Shown: positions 54,256-63,465, counted from the stretch's first letter. The stretch: 64,000 nt of DNA from Amycolatopsis sp. WAC 01376 (GCF_003947415.1 NZ_QHKL01000015.1:1-64000), one strand, 5' to 3'. The notes: a model not told the origin generated them from the letters alone. Numbers and translations are program-made.

Positions 54256-54423
54256 CTAGTGATATGCGCTCATTCGGCCCAACGGACTACGCCTGTCCAC
54301 AAAGGACCGGACACGCTGCGCGACCGGCGACGGCCACGGACAGCGGCACACGTCCCCGTCCCGGCCGACAACAGCGGGTGATCGCCCTGAAGGGGGCACA
54401 GGGCACGGAACCGGAAAAGAAGA

Positions 54424-54458
54424 AGCGCGGATCTGCGATTTCCGCAGATCCGCGCTTC
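54424..54458 (-). terminator. Terminator of the first initiator tRNA gene
   Basis: A 15-bp perfect stem (54424-54438 with 54444-54458), 5-nt loop; on the minus strand it is followed by TTCTTTTCC. It begins 12 bp past the tRNA 3' end. Confidence 0.85.
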
Positions 54459-54469
54459 GTTTTCTCTGT

Positions 54470-54543
54470 AGCGGGGACAGGATTTGAACCTGCGACCTCT
54501 GGGTTATGAGCCCAGCGAGCTACCGAGCTGCTCCACCCCGCGT
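54470..54543 (-). tRNA. Initiator tRNA-fMet (CAT), copy 1
   Basis: 74 nt without encoded CCA. Anticodon CAT; anticodon stem with three G-C pairs (CTGGGCTCATAACCCAG), a 5' CGCGGGG acceptor whose first base does not pair: the marks of an initiator tRNA. Identical to the copy at 56975-57048. Confidence 0.95.
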
Positions 54544-54627
54544 CGTTGTGTTAATAGATTACATGGGGGCGAAACCCGGTTTCAGGGGGGGTACCCCTTA
54601 ACTCGGCAAAGGGTACTTGACCTGCCT

Positions 54628-55221
54628 TTATGACACGACTTTGTCATCCAGCCAGCCGAAGACGCCGTCGAGGACCATGGTCAGCCCGTCGCTGAACCTG
54701 CCCTCGACGTCCTCGTCGAAGACCCATGCCGTGGGCGTGGTGTCGTAACGAGGGTCGCGTTCGCCCGGAATCGGATAGACGGCCTGCTCTTCGATGGTGA
54801 AACCGACGACATAGCTGTAGACGGTGAACAACGCCCGGCCGGCCAGGTGCGGAGCGAGCCCCGCGTCGACGCGTCCTTGAAACGGATTGTCACCGAGAAG
54901 GCTGTCATCGGTAAGGAAAGTCCCGGAGAAGACCTTTGCCCCGTCACGGTAAGCAAGCATCATCCGGCGTAAACCCCGAGATGCCAGCTCGAGCGAGCCC
55001 CGCTCCCCCAAGCCTTCCGGCACCCGGCCCGGCATCGCGTCGGCGTACATCAGCGTCGCCATCTCGTCGAGCAGCTCCTGCTTGTTCTTCACGTGCCAGT
55101 ACAGCGCGGGCGCCTTGACGCCGAGTTCCTGCGCGATCAGGCGGAGCGTCAGCCCGTTGAGCCCGACGTCGTTGAGCAGCCGGAGCCCGGTGCGGACGAT
55201 GTCCTGCCTGGTCAGACCCAC
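54628..55221 (-). CDS. TetR-family repressor (tetracycline-repressor type)
   Basis: 197 residues from GTG 55221 (GAAGG ahead). N-terminal VGLTRQDIVRTGLRLLNDVG, GLTLRLIAQELGVKAPALYWH is the TetR-class helix-turn-helix; C-terminal TetR_C-type ligand domain (FTVYSYVVGFTIEEQAVY). Divergent from an FAD monooxygenase with two operator dyads between them, paralleling tetR/tetX or rifampicin-monooxygenase style control. The ligand is unknown. Confidence 0.9.
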   Translation of the reverse strand: MGLTRQDIVRTGLRLLNDVGLNGLTLRLIAQELGVKAPALYWHVKNKQELLDEMATLMYADAMPGRVPEGLGERGSLELASRGLRRMMLAYRDGAKVFSGTFLTDDSLLGDNPFQGRVDAGLAPHLAGRALFTVYSYVVGFTIEEQAVYPIPGERDPRYDTTPTAWVFDEDVEGRFSDGLTMVLDGVFGWLDDKVVS

Positions 55222-55256
55222 ATTCAACCTTCTTCCCGTGAGAACGTCTTGACAAT

Positions 55257-55305
55257 TTAACGATGTTAAGTGCACGCTGGGCGCAGGTCAATTTAACGAC
55301 GTTAA
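55257..55305. promoter_or_regulatory. Twin TetR operators
   Basis: TTAACGATGTTAA (55257-55269) and TTAACGACGTTAA (55293-55305) are 13-bp near-perfect dyads with centres 36 bp apart in the 92-bp gap between divergent TetR and monooxygenase genes. The second ends within the monooxygenase ribosome site (AAGGAG). Confidence 0.78.
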
Positions 55306-55313
55306 GGAGTGGT

Positions 55314-56762
55314 ATGAACAACCTGGGGACGGACGTGATCGTGGCCGGGGCGGGCCCCACCGGGCTGATGCTGGCCCACGAACTCGCGCTCGCCGGTGTC
55401 GATGTCGTGGTACTGGAACGGCTTCACGAACGCACAGGACTGTCGAAAGCGCTGAACGTGCAGCCTCGCACCGCGGAAATGCTGGCGCTGCGCGGACTTC
55501 TGGACGGCGTCGAGGAGCGTTCGTACGCGACGGTGCAGGACGGACATTTCGCGATGATCCCCGTCGACTACGACGGATGGGACACTCGATTCCCTTTCCA
55601 GCTGGGCATTCCGCAGGCCCAGGTCGAGGAGTACCTGGAGGAACGGCTGGCCACACAAGGAACGAAGGTGATCCGGGGTGCCGAAGTAATCGATTTCGTA
55701 CAGGACAAGGACTCTGTTTCTGTCCGGTACCGAACAGACAGTGGCGAAAACCGGCTGCACGCGAAGTTCCTCGTCGGCTGCGACGGCTCTCGCAGCGTTG
55801 TACGCAAAGGACTCGGTGTCGACTTCCCCGGTGTGGACGGTGAAGGCTTCGGCGTGGTCGCGGACGTCCTGTTCGACAAAATCCCTGACGGTGCGCAAAA
55901 ACAGTGGCGAACGATGCGGAACATCGGGCAGCCGACCGGCGCGACCACGTTCAAAGGCCTGATTCCGTTGGGAGAACCCGGTCTCTACCGCTTCGTGTAC
56001 GGCGACCGGGCCTCGCGGCCGGCGGACATCCGGTCGGCCATCTCCCACGACGAAGTCAGGCAGGCACTGCTCGACTCGTACGGCGACTCCGCGACCGTGT
56101 CGGAAATCCGCTGGGCGTCACAGTTCTCCGACGCCGCGCGGCAGGCGGAGCACTACCGCGTCGGGCGGGTGCTGCTGGCGGGCGATGCCGCGCACATCCA
56201 CTTCCCGGCCGGCGGCCAGGGATTGAACCTCGGCGTACAGGACGCCATGAACCTGGGCTGGAAGCTCGCTGCGACAGTGCGCGGCTGGGCCGGTGACGAC
56301 CTGCTGGACACGTACGAGGCCGAACGGCACCCTGTCGGCGCCCAGGTACTGCACAACGTCGCCGCCCAACTGGGGCTGACTCCGCGGTCTCACGAGTCTC
56401 GCGCGCTTCGGGACTTTTTCGCTGAACTGACCAAGCTGCCCGAGGTGAACCGGTACCTGGCGGGCATGGTCTCGGGTCTCGGGATCCGCTACCCGACCTA
56501 CGGGACGTCGCACCCGGCACTCGGCACGCGGCTCAACGACCAGGACGTCGCCACAGAGGCCGGTCCGCTTCGCCCGAGCACGCTCTTCCACACCGGCGAC
56601 TTCGTGCTCCTGACGACCACTCAGGCCCACGTCGACGCCGCCCGGGCCCACTCGCCGCGCCTGACCGTGCAGCTCGTCACCGGCCTGCCGTGGCCCTCCA
56701 CTGAGGCCGTCCTGTACCGCCCCGACGGCTACGCCTGCTGGGTCGCTGCCCCCACGCGATAG
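55314..56762 (+). CDS. FAD monooxygenase, aromatic/rifampicin-hydroxylase type
   Basis: 482 residues from ATG 55314 (AAGGAG). FAD site DVIVAGAGPTGLMLAHELAL, DG motif FLVGCDGSRSVVRKGLGV, GD motif GRVLLAGDAAHIHFPAGGQG, then LNLGVQDAMNLGWKLA. It carries the C-terminal thioredoxin-like extension of polyketide hydroxylases and rifampicin monooxygenase. With an inducible TetR switch it may inactivate an aromatic drug. Substrate not determinable. The stop codon TAG overlaps a palindromic repeat. Confidence 0.88.
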   Translation: MNNLGTDVIVAGAGPTGLMLAHELALAGVDVVVLERLHERTGLSKALNVQPRTAEMLALRGLLDGVEERSYATVQDGHFAMIPVDYDGWDTRFPFQLGIPQAQVEEYLEERLATQGTKVIRGAEVIDFVQDKDSVSVRYRTDSGENRLHAKFLVGCDGSRSVVRKGLGVDFPGVDGEGFGVVADVLFDKIPDGAQKQWRTMRNIGQPTGATTFKGLIPLGEPGLYRFVYGDRASRPADIRSAISHDEVRQALLDSYGDSATVSEIRWASQFSDAARQAEHYRVGRVLLAGDAAHIHFPAGGQGLNLGVQDAMNLGWKLAATVRGWAGDDLLDTYEAERHPVGAQVLHNVAAQLGLTPRSHESRALRDFFAELTKLPEVNRYLAGMVSGLGIRYPTYGTSHPALGTRLNDQDVATEAGPLRPSTLFHTGDFVLLTTTQAHVDAARAHSPRLTVQLVTGLPWPSTEAVLYRPDGYACWVAAPTR

Positions 56763-56833
56763 CAAAGGTCCCCCGCTCCCCCGGCGATACCAAAGGTCCC
56801 TTGCTCCCCCGGCGACACCAAGGGTCCCCCGCT
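56761..56833. repeat. Three tandem copies of the 17-bp palindrome
   Basis: AGCAAAGGTCCCCCGCT (56761-56777, overlapping the monooxygenase TAG stop), ACCAAAGGTCCCTTGCT (56789-56805) and ACCAAGGGTCCCCCGCT (56817-56833), spaced 28 bp. Flanking GGCGAYA is shared. The later copies have lost perfect palindromy. Confidence 0.75.
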
Positions 56834-56859
56834 ACCTCGGGCACCTGCGCAACCGAACG

Positions 56860-56916
56860 CCCGGGGGTCCAGGGGGCGGAGCCCTCCTGGCGGGGTCCGG
56901 GGGTTCGACCCCCGGG
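56860..56916. repeat. GC-rich intergenic inverted repeat
   Basis: CCCGGGGGTC (56860-56869) pairs with GACCCCCGGG (56907-56916) around GGGGGCGGAGCCCTCCTGG and CCGGGGGTTCGACCCCCGG. The latter mimics a T-arm but there is no tRNA. This GGCGGAGCCC type of repeat is common in actinobacterial genomes. Confidence 0.6.
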
Positions 56917-56928
56917 TGAAATACGAAA

Positions 56929-56965
56929 GAGGCCCGTGTTCGCGTTTTCCGCGAACACGGGCCTC
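56929..56965 (-). terminator. Terminator of the second initiator tRNA gene
   Basis: A 16-bp perfect stem (56929-56944 with 56950-56965), 5-nt loop, with TTTCGTATTTC on the minus-strand side; 10 bp past the tRNA. Stem sequence is unrelated to that of the first copy's terminator. Confidence 0.85.
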
Positions 56966-56974
56966 CATCCTCTG

Positions 56975-57048
56975 TAGCGGGGACAGGATTTGAACCTGCG
57001 ACCTCTGGGTTATGAGCCCAGCGAGCTACCGAGCTGCTCCACCCCGCG
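56975..57048 (-). tRNA. Initiator tRNA-fMet (CAT), copy 2
   Basis: Same 74-nt sequence as at 54470-54543: anticodon CAT, three G-C pairs in the anticodon stem, unpaired first acceptor position. CCA not encoded. It lies 67 bp after the UPF0182 stop and may partly share its transcript. Confidence 0.95.
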
Positions 57049-57115
57049 TCGTAGCACCTACCTTACGCCTGTGTTTCCAGCAGGCGCAAAGCAGGTGCCC
57101 TTTAGGTAACCGACG

Positions 57116-60109
57116 TCACCCTCCGGGCTGGCCGGAGGTCGGCGGCGCACTGGCCGCCGGCGGGCTGGCCTTGGCCGACTCGTAAGCCTTGGAAGCTGCT
57201 TCGAGGGCGGCCAGGGCGGCACCCTGGTCGGCGTAGTTGCCGGATTGCTGGGCGGCGCGGAACTTGACCCAGGCGTCGTGCATGTCGCCCGCGGCCTTGT
57301 CGAGCGCCGGGTTGCCGCTGGCAGGCGGCTGCGGTGTCGTCGTGCCCGGCGGCGGAGCCGTCGGGCCCGGCGTTTCACCGCTCTGCGGCGGTTTGACCCC
57401 GGAGCCGGTGCCCGCGCCGAAGACCTGGTCGAGCGCTTCGTTCAGTGTCGGCGCGAAACCGATCTTGGTGCCGTAGGAGACGAGGACGCGGGCAAGCTGC
57501 GGATAGCTCAGCTGGTTCCGTTGCCGGATGTAGACCGGTTCCACGTAGAGGAAACCGTTGGCGACGGGCAGCGTGATCAGGTTTCCGTAGGTGACGGTGA
57601 CGTTCGGGTTGTTGAACAGCGTCCGGTCCTGTGCGACCCGCGGGTCACTTTGGAATCTGTTCTGGACCTGCACGGGCCCGTCGACCTGGGTGGATCCACT
57701 CGCCCCTGTCGGCAGTCTCAGGACCCGCATTCGCCCGTAGTCTTCGGGATCCGAAGACACCGACATCCACGCCGCCAGGTACTGCCGTTGGAGACCGGTC
57801 AGCGAACTGGTGAGCTGGAACCGCGACTTGGTGTCGCCCGGCGCGGTCGCCAGGACGTAGTAGCCGGGCTGGTTGGCGATCCCGGAGGCCGACGCGTTCA
57901 CGCCACCTTCCTGCGTCGGGTCCTGAGGAACGCTCCAGAAGGCCTGCTGAGCGTAGAACTCCGCGGGGTTGTTCACGTGGTACTTCGAGAGGAGTTCCCG
58001 CTGCACCTTGAAGAGGTCTTCGGGGTAGCGGAAGTGCGACCGCAGATCCGGAGAGATCTCGCTGCTCGGCTTGACCAGGCCCGGGAAGACCTTCTTCCAG
58101 GCGTTGAGCACCGGTTCGTTGTCCTCGACGCCGTACAGGGTGACGGTGCCGTCGAACGCGTCGACGGTGGCCTTGACCGAGTTGCGGATGTAGTTGATCG
58201 AGGAGTTCGCCTGGCGCGTGGTGCCCGTGAGCGAGTCGTTGGTCGCCTGGCCGAGCTGGGTCTGCTGGGCGTACGGGAAGTTGTTCATCGTCGTGTAGCC
58301 GTCGACGATCCACTTGATCTTGCCATCGACGACCGCCGGGTACGGGTCGCCGTCGAGGGTCAGCCACGGGGCGATCTTGGCGACCCGGTCCCGCGGTTCG
58401 CGGTTGAACATGATCTTGGATCCGTCGCCGATGGCGTCGGAGAAGAGAATGTTCCGCTCTCCGTACTCGGCGGCGAAGACAAGCCGGTTGAACCAGTTGT
58501 CGATCGGCACGCCGCCGGAACCCTTGTAGATGTAGGCGCGGTCGACGGCGGTGTCGTATTCGCCGGGCGCCTGCCCTGCCTTGCCGCCGACGATCGCATA
58601 CGCGGCGTCGGTCGCGAGCTCGCCGTAGTAGATGCGAGGCTCGTCCACCTTGATGCCCGGCTTGTTCGGGTCGGTCGAGCCGGCGCCTGCCGGGTTCTGG
58701 GTGTCGCTGGTGGTGGCGATCGGGTAGCCGCCGTCGGAGTTGGCGTCCTTCAACGCGCGGTCGATCGTGTTGGCCGGCGCGGCGACGAAGCCGTTTCCGT
58801 GCGTGTAGACGAGGTGCTTGTTGATCCAGTTCGTCTGGTTGCCGGTGAGACCTTCGGTCTTGATCTCCTTGGCGGCGACGATGTAGTCCTGCGTGACACC
58901 GTTGAGGGTGTAGCGGTCGATGTCCAGCTTGGACGGGAAGCCGTAGAAGTTCTCACGGCCGACGCGCTGGGTGAAGGTGTCGCTGAGGACGTTCGGGTCG
59001 AGCAGCCGGATGTTCGGGACCGTCCCCTTGTCCGCCTTGATCTCCGCGGAGGTCGCCTCGGACTTGCCGGTGTAGTCCTTGTACTCGACGTTGGTCAGGC
59101 CGAACGCCTGACGGGTCGCGTCCATGTTGCGCTGGATCGACGCGGATTCCTTCTCGTTCGCGTTGGGCTTCACGGAGAACTGGTCGAGCACCGCGGGCCA
59201 CGCGACGCCGACGAGGACGTTCGACAGGATCAGCAGCACCAACGCGATCGCGGGCAGCTGCAGGTTGCGCAGGAACGCACCGGCGAAGAACGCGACGGCG
59301 CAGATCACCGAGATGCACAGAAGGATCAGCTTCGCGGGCAGGACCGCGTTCAGGTCGGTGTAGGTCGCACCGACGAACAGCGGCGCTCCCCGGTCCGAGA
59401 GCAGCAGGTTGTAGCGGTCGAAGAAGTATTCGACAGCCTTCAGCAGCACGAAGATGCCGATGGTGATGGCGAGCTGGGCGCGGGTCGGGCCGGCGAGCTG
59501 GCCGCCCTTACCCGCGAGCCGGATGCCGCCGAAGATGTAGTGCGAGATCAGCGCACCGAAGAACGCGATGACGACCGAGATGAACAGCCAGCCCAGGATC
59601 CAGTTGTAGAACGGCAGGTCGAAGGCGTAGAAGCCGACGTCGTTGCCGAATTCGGGATCGGTCTGACCGAACGGTGTGCCGTTCAGGAACAACTGCACGA
59701 CCTGCCAGTCGCTCTGCGCGGACGCGCCGGCGATGAGCCCGGTGAGCACCGGGATACCGATGCCGAACAGCCGGATCCGGCCGACGATCGCCGACCGATA
59801 GCGCGCGAGCGGGTCGTCGTTGCCGGAAATCGGCACGAAGACGGGCCTGGCCCGGTACGCGATCATCAAACTGACCGCGAGCGAACCTCCCACCAAGAGC
59901 CCTACGGCGAAGAACAAGACGACACGGGTGATCAACACCGTGCTGAACACCGTCCGGGCGCCGACCTCGCCGAACCACAACCAGTCGACGTAGGTGTCCA
60001 GCAGTCTCGCGCCCAGCAGGAGGGCCAAAATGACTACGGCGGCGATGATGAGCAGTATCCGGCTGCGCCGGGACAGCTTCGGCAGGCTCACGGGGGGCCG
60101 AGTGGCCAC
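57116..60109 (-). CDS. UPF0182-family large membrane protein
   Basis: 997 residues from GTG 60109. Seven N-terminal membrane helices (~15-310), then a large extracytoplasmic part with FYGFPSKLDIDRYTLNG, HLVYTHGNGFVAAPAN and IYYGEL: the UPF0182 (COG1615) pattern, found as Rv0064/Rv3193c in M. tuberculosis. The end is a low-complexity Pro/Gly/Thr tail and a final helix. Function unknown; the family is close to universal in actinobacteria and placed next to the protease genes below. Confidence 0.93.
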   Translation of the reverse strand: MATRPPVSLPKLSRRSRILLIIAAVVILALLLGARLLDTYVDWLWFGEVGARTVFSTVLITRVVLFFAVGLLVGGSLAVSLMIAYRARPVFVPISGNDDPLARYRSAIVGRIRLFGIGIPVLTGLIAGASAQSDWQVVQLFLNGTPFGQTDPEFGNDVGFYAFDLPFYNWILGWLFISVVIAFFGALISHYIFGGIRLAGKGGQLAGPTRAQLAITIGIFVLLKAVEYFFDRYNLLLSDRGAPLFVGATYTDLNAVLPAKLILLCISVICAVAFFAGAFLRNLQLPAIALVLLILSNVLVGVAWPAVLDQFSVKPNANEKESASIQRNMDATRQAFGLTNVEYKDYTGKSEATSAEIKADKGTVPNIRLLDPNVLSDTFTQRVGRENFYGFPSKLDIDRYTLNGVTQDYIVAAKEIKTEGLTGNQTNWINKHLVYTHGNGFVAAPANTIDRALKDANSDGGYPIATTSDTQNPAGAGSTDPNKPGIKVDEPRIYYGELATDAAYAIVGGKAGQAPGEYDTAVDRAYIYKGSGGVPIDNWFNRLVFAAEYGERNILFSDAIGDGSKIMFNREPRDRVAKIAPWLTLDGDPYPAVVDGKIKWIVDGYTTMNNFPYAQQTQLGQATNDSLTGTTRQANSSINYIRNSVKATVDAFDGTVTLYGVEDNEPVLNAWKKVFPGLVKPSSEISPDLRSHFRYPEDLFKVQRELLSKYHVNNPAEFYAQQAFWSVPQDPTQEGGVNASASGIANQPGYYVLATAPGDTKSRFQLTSSLTGLQRQYLAAWMSVSSDPEDYGRMRVLRLPTGASGSTQVDGPVQVQNRFQSDPRVAQDRTLFNNPNVTVTYGNLITLPVANGFLYVEPVYIRQRNQLSYPQLARVLVSYGTKIGFAPTLNEALDQVFGAGTGSGVKPPQSGETPGPTAPPPGTTTPQPPASGNPALDKAAGDMHDAWVKFRAAQQSGNYADQGAALAALEAASKAYESAKASPPAASAPPTSGQPGG

Positions 60110-60265
60110 TGCACACGCTCCTGGTTTGGTGAACTTTTCGCTGGGGCGCGCGTACCGCGTGCGGCCCCTGATGCTCTAACTCTACGGATGCCGTCGGAAG
60201 TTCCCGGAACCCGCCCAAACCGGACTCGGAAGGCCGCCGCTCCGGCCGCCTGGAACGATGTGCCA

Positions 60266-60814
60266 ATGGCATCGAGTGAGCAGCAGGGCGTGGCCGGCCT
60301 GGCCCGCGAAGTCGAGGAGTTCGTCGCCTCCGGAGGATGGGATCAGCCGCCGCAGTTGTTCGCGCTGGTCCCTACCGCGGCACTGCTGGACGAACAGCCC
60401 GAACTGGCCGGTCAGCTCGACACGTCGGCCCCGCTGACGCCGGTCGCCCAGGAGGCGCTGCCGGAGGGTGACCTCGGTGAAGCGCTGGCGCAGATCGCGT
60501 GGCCCGATCTGGTGCTGGGATGCGCGCTCGCGCAGGAGATCATCGTGCTGCCGCCGGACGCCGAAGCCGAGCTTCCGGTCGTCCCCGAGACCGATGCCGA
60601 ACGCCTGCGTCAAGCGGCCGCCGACCACCCGCGCCGTACCGAAGCCCGGCTCGTCGCCGCTGTCCTGCGGGATGGCGCCGGAGCGTGCGTCATGCGGCTT
60701 CGCGGTGCCGGGCAGTCCGAAGAGCCCGGTGATGTCCCTGTCGACGAGATCATCGAGAACCCGGAGTTGGCTCCCAACCTGCTCGAAGCCCTGAGGGCGA
60801 CTTTTCTGCCCTGA
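60266..60814 (+). CDS. PPA1309-family protein
   Basis: 182 residues from ATG 60266 (in-frame GTG 60260 is an alternative). FALVPTAALLDEQPELAGQL, GDLGEALAQIAWPDLVLGCA and ACVMRLRGAG match the actinobacterial PPA1309 family of unknown function. Soluble. Divergent from UPF0182 with a 156-bp gap; this neighbourhood is conserved in actinobacteria. Confidence 0.85.
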   Translation: MASSEQQGVAGLAREVEEFVASGGWDQPPQLFALVPTAALLDEQPELAGQLDTSAPLTPVAQEALPEGDLGEALAQIAWPDLVLGCALAQEIIVLPPDAEAELPVVPETDAERLRQAAADHPRRTEARLVAAVLRDGAGACVMRLRGAGQSEEPGDVPVDEIIENPELAPNLLEALRATFLP

Positions 60815-60826
60815 CCTGCGAAAGAG

Positions 60827-60891
60827 AGCAAGGGACCTTTGCTATCGCCGGCCTCAAGAGTCGAGCCGGGCGATACCAAAGGTCCCTTGCT
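60827..60891. repeat. Facing pair of the 17-bp palindrome
   Basis: AGCAAGGGACCTTTGCT (60827-60843) and ACCAAAGGTCCCTTGCT (60875-60891) face each other between convergent PPA1309 and PDZ/Lon-like genes. They form a long imperfect stem with GCGAT flanks. Confidence 0.78.
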
Positions 60892-60901
60892 CCCCCGGCG
60901 G

Positions 60902-62008
60902 TCAGCAGGAGGCGGTGGGCCGTCCCGCCTTGAGGTTCTCGAGCTGCGCGATCGCCTCGTCCAGCGTGGCCACCTTGATCAGGTTCAGGCCATCGGGCGC
61001 GGCGGTCTTCGCCTCGGCGCAGTTGTGCGCGGGCACGAGGAAGTCGGTGGCGCCGGCCTCGCGGGCGCCGACCACCTTGAACGAGATGCCGCCGATCGCA
61101 CCGACGACACCCTTCTCCGAGATCTCGCCCGTCCCGGCGATATGCCTGCCACCGGCGAGGTCGCCGGGCTCCATCTTGTCGACGATCGCGAGCGCGAACA
61201 TCAGGCCCGCCGACGGGCCGCCGACATCCTGCAGCGAGATCTTCACGTCGAAGGGGACATCGGCGCGGTCCACTGCCGTCAGTCCCATGAAGCCTTCCGG
61301 GCCGTCCGGCCGCTGCGCGAGCGTGAGCGGCACGGTGCGTTCGGCCTGCCCATCGGACTTGAAAGTGATCTGGACGGTCTGTCCGGGCTTCGTCCCGTTC
61401 AGCGCGGCACGCACGTCGGTCGCTTCCTTGACCGTCTGCCCGTTGACCACCAGGAGCCGGTCCCCCGGAGCGAGCACCTTGTCGGCCGGACTGCCGGAGA
61501 CGATCGTTTTCGCGAGCACCTTCACCGGGGACTTGCGGCGCAACGCGGCGACCTGAGCAGCGGTCTGCGAGTCCTGCAGCTGCTGGATGTTCTCCTGCCG
61601 GACCTGCTCGTTGGTTTCGCCCGGCTTGAAATACTCCTCGCGCGGCGCCAGCGCGTACCGGCCACTCGCCCAGAGCCCGAGCGCGTTGAACAGCGTGATA
61701 CCACCATCGCGCAGGGAGACGGTCGTCATCCGCAGCTCGCCGGAGGTCTGGAAGATCTCGTGCCCGTTGACCTGGATCACGGACTGTCCGGCGGCGTCCT
61801 TGCCGAGCGTGTCGTAGGTCGGTCCGGGGCTGATCGCCACGTACGGCACCGGGATGAAGAACCCGACCAGCGCGAAGGCGACGAACAACGCCCCGCTGAC
61901 CAGCAGCGTCCAACCGCGCCGGGTCAGTCGCCGCTCGGAGCGGTCCTGGTCACTCGCGGAGCCCGCACGGCTCCGCGCTGCTGTGGTCTGCTCCGAGGGC
62001 TCTGTCAC
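60902..62008 (-). CDS. PDZ/Lon-like membrane serine protease
   Basis: 368 residues. One N-terminal membrane helix (~34-52), a PDZ domain (~160-230; VSGSPADKVLAPGDRLLVVNG) and a Lon-type (S16) proteolytic domain with Ser266 in DVGGPSAGLMFALAIVDK and Lys311 in GGISFKVVGAREAGATDF, the Ser-Lys dyad. It lacks an ATPase, so it is an ATP-independent envelope protease. Similar to Rv3194c, beside UPF0182 in mycobacteria too. Confidence 0.9.
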   Translation of the reverse strand: MTEPSEQTTAARSRAGSASDQDRSERRLTRRGWTLLVSGALFVAFALVGFFIPVPYVAISPGPTYDTLGKDAAGQSVIQVNGHEIFQTSGELRMTTVSLRDGGITLFNALGLWASGRYALAPREEYFKPGETNEQVRQENIQQLQDSQTAAQVAALRRKSPVKVLAKTIVSGSPADKVLAPGDRLLVVNGQTVKEATDVRAALNGTKPGQTVQITFKSDGQAERTVPLTLAQRPDGPEGFMGLTAVDRADVPFDVKISLQDVGGPSAGLMFALAIVDKMEPGDLAGGRHIAGTGEISEKGVVGAIGGISFKVVGAREAGATDFLVPAHNCAEAKTAAPDGLNLIKVATLDEAIAQLENLKAGRPTASC

Positions 62009-62109
62009 GCGTGACAGCGTACGGTGACTGTGTTCGCTTCTCGGTGAAGGCCACGCTCATCACTCCACTTGACGAGCTCTGGATCCCATGACCCGCGTAC
62101 GGTGGTGCC

Positions 62110-63459
62110 ATGAGCAAACCCCCGTTCGGCTTCGGACCGCCCGATCCCGACAAACGAGGCGAGAACGAGCCGTCGGACTCCGGCGGCCAGCCCTCCGGCG
62201 CCGAGGCCTTCAATCAGCTCGGTCAGATGCTCAGCCAGCTGGGCCAGATGCTCAGCCAGGCCGGCAGCTCGACCGGACCGGTCAATTACGACCTGGCGAA
62301 ACAGATCGCGTTGCAGAACCTCAGCAGCAGTGACGACAGCGACGTCAAGCTCGGCTTTTCGTCATCCAGCGGCGGCGATTCGAGCACGGCCGTCCGTGAT
62401 GCCGCCCATCTGGCAGAGCTGTGGCTCGACGCCGCGACGATCCTGCCCGCCGGAGCAACGTCGACCGTCGCATGGTCCGCGCGCACCTGGGTCGAGAAGA
62501 CCCTGCCCACTTGGCAGCGCCTCTGCGACCCCGTCGCCCAGCAGGTCTCGGGCGCGTGGGTCCAGGCCCTGCCCGAGGAGGCCAAGCAGGCCGCCGGCCC
62601 GCTCCTCTCGATGATGGGGCAGATGGGCGGGATGGCCTTCGGCTCCCAGCTCGGTAACGCCCTGGCTCAGTTGGCTTCCGAAGTGCTCACCTCCACCGAA
62701 GTCGGTCTCCCGCTCGGCCCCGCGGCCACCTCCGCGCTGCTGCCGGCGAACATCGAGAAGTTCATCGAGGGCCTGGAGCTGCCGACCAGCGAGGTGCTGG
62801 TCTTCCTCGCCGCGCGCGAGGCCGCCCACCAGCGGCTGTTCGCCCACGTTCCCTGGCTGCGGCAGCGACTGCTGGCCACCGTCGAGGAGTTTGCGAGCGG
62901 TATTTCCGTCGACACCTCGGCGCTGGAACAGCTCGCGGGCCAGATCGACCCGTCGAACCCGGCCAGCATCGAAGAAGCCATGTCCTCCGGCCTGCTCGAA
63001 CCCCAGACCTCGCCCGAGCAGAAGGCGGCGCTGAACCGCCTGGAGACCCTGCTCGCGCTGGTCGAAGGCTGGGTCGACGTCGTGGTCGCCGAGGCGATCG
63101 GCGACCGCCTTCCGGGCGCGGACGCGCTCCGGGAGACGCTGCGCCGCCGCCGCGCCACAGGCGGCCCGGCGGAGCAGACCTTCGCCACCTTGGTGGGCCT
63201 CGAGCTCCGGCCCAGGCGGATGCGGGCGGCTTCCTCGCTGTGGAAGCTCGTCGGCGACCAGCACGGCATCGAGAAGCGGGACGGCCTCTGGTCCCACCCC
63301 GACCTCATGCCGACCGCCGAGGACCTCGACGAGCCGCTCGACTTCTCCGAACGTCTCGGCGACGGCGAGTCGACGCTGGAAGGCATCGACCCGATCGCCG
63401 AGATCGAACGCACCGAGCGCGAGAAGAACAAGCCCAAGGACGACGAAGACAACAGCTGA
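62110..63459 (+). CDS. DUF2342/zinc-protease-like protein (TIGR03624 type)
   Basis: 449 residues. Gln-rich N-terminus (QLGQMLSQLGQMLSQAG), then the zincin-like core FLAAREAAHQRLFAHVPWLR (~residues 232-251) and LETLLALVEGWVDVVV. The first motif reads REAAH rather than HExxH, as in its family, so protease activity is unproven. Divergent from the PDZ/Lon gene; matches Rv3195 placement. Confidence 0.87.
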   Translation: MSKPPFGFGPPDPDKRGENEPSDSGGQPSGAEAFNQLGQMLSQLGQMLSQAGSSTGPVNYDLAKQIALQNLSSSDDSDVKLGFSSSSGGDSSTAVRDAAHLAELWLDAATILPAGATSTVAWSARTWVEKTLPTWQRLCDPVAQQVSGAWVQALPEEAKQAAGPLLSMMGQMGGMAFGSQLGNALAQLASEVLTSTEVGLPLGPAATSALLPANIEKFIEGLELPTSEVLVFLAAREAAHQRLFAHVPWLRQRLLATVEEFASGISVDTSALEQLAGQIDPSNPASIEEAMSSGLLEPQTSPEQKAALNRLETLLALVEGWVDVVVAEAIGDRLPGADALRETLRRRRATGGPAEQTFATLVGLELRPRRMRAASSLWKLVGDQHGIEKRDGLWSHPDLMPTAEDLDEPLDFSERLGDGESTLEGIDPIAEIERTEREKNKPKDDEDNS

Positions 63460-63465
63460 GGCACG

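Noticed and set aside
56761-56833. Three evenly spaced repeats as a CRISPR array
   Set aside because: Units are the same palindromes found singly elsewhere, spacers are ~11 bp and similar to each other, and there are no cas genes.
56897-56915. tRNA T-arm-like CCGGGGGTTCGACCCCCGG
   Set aside because: No acceptor, D or anticodon stems around it; part of a GC-rich intergenic repeat.
57245-60814. 1189-codon plus-strand frame across UPF0182
   Set aside because: Shadow of the UPF0182 gene; only its final 182 codons correspond to a real gene (PPA1309).
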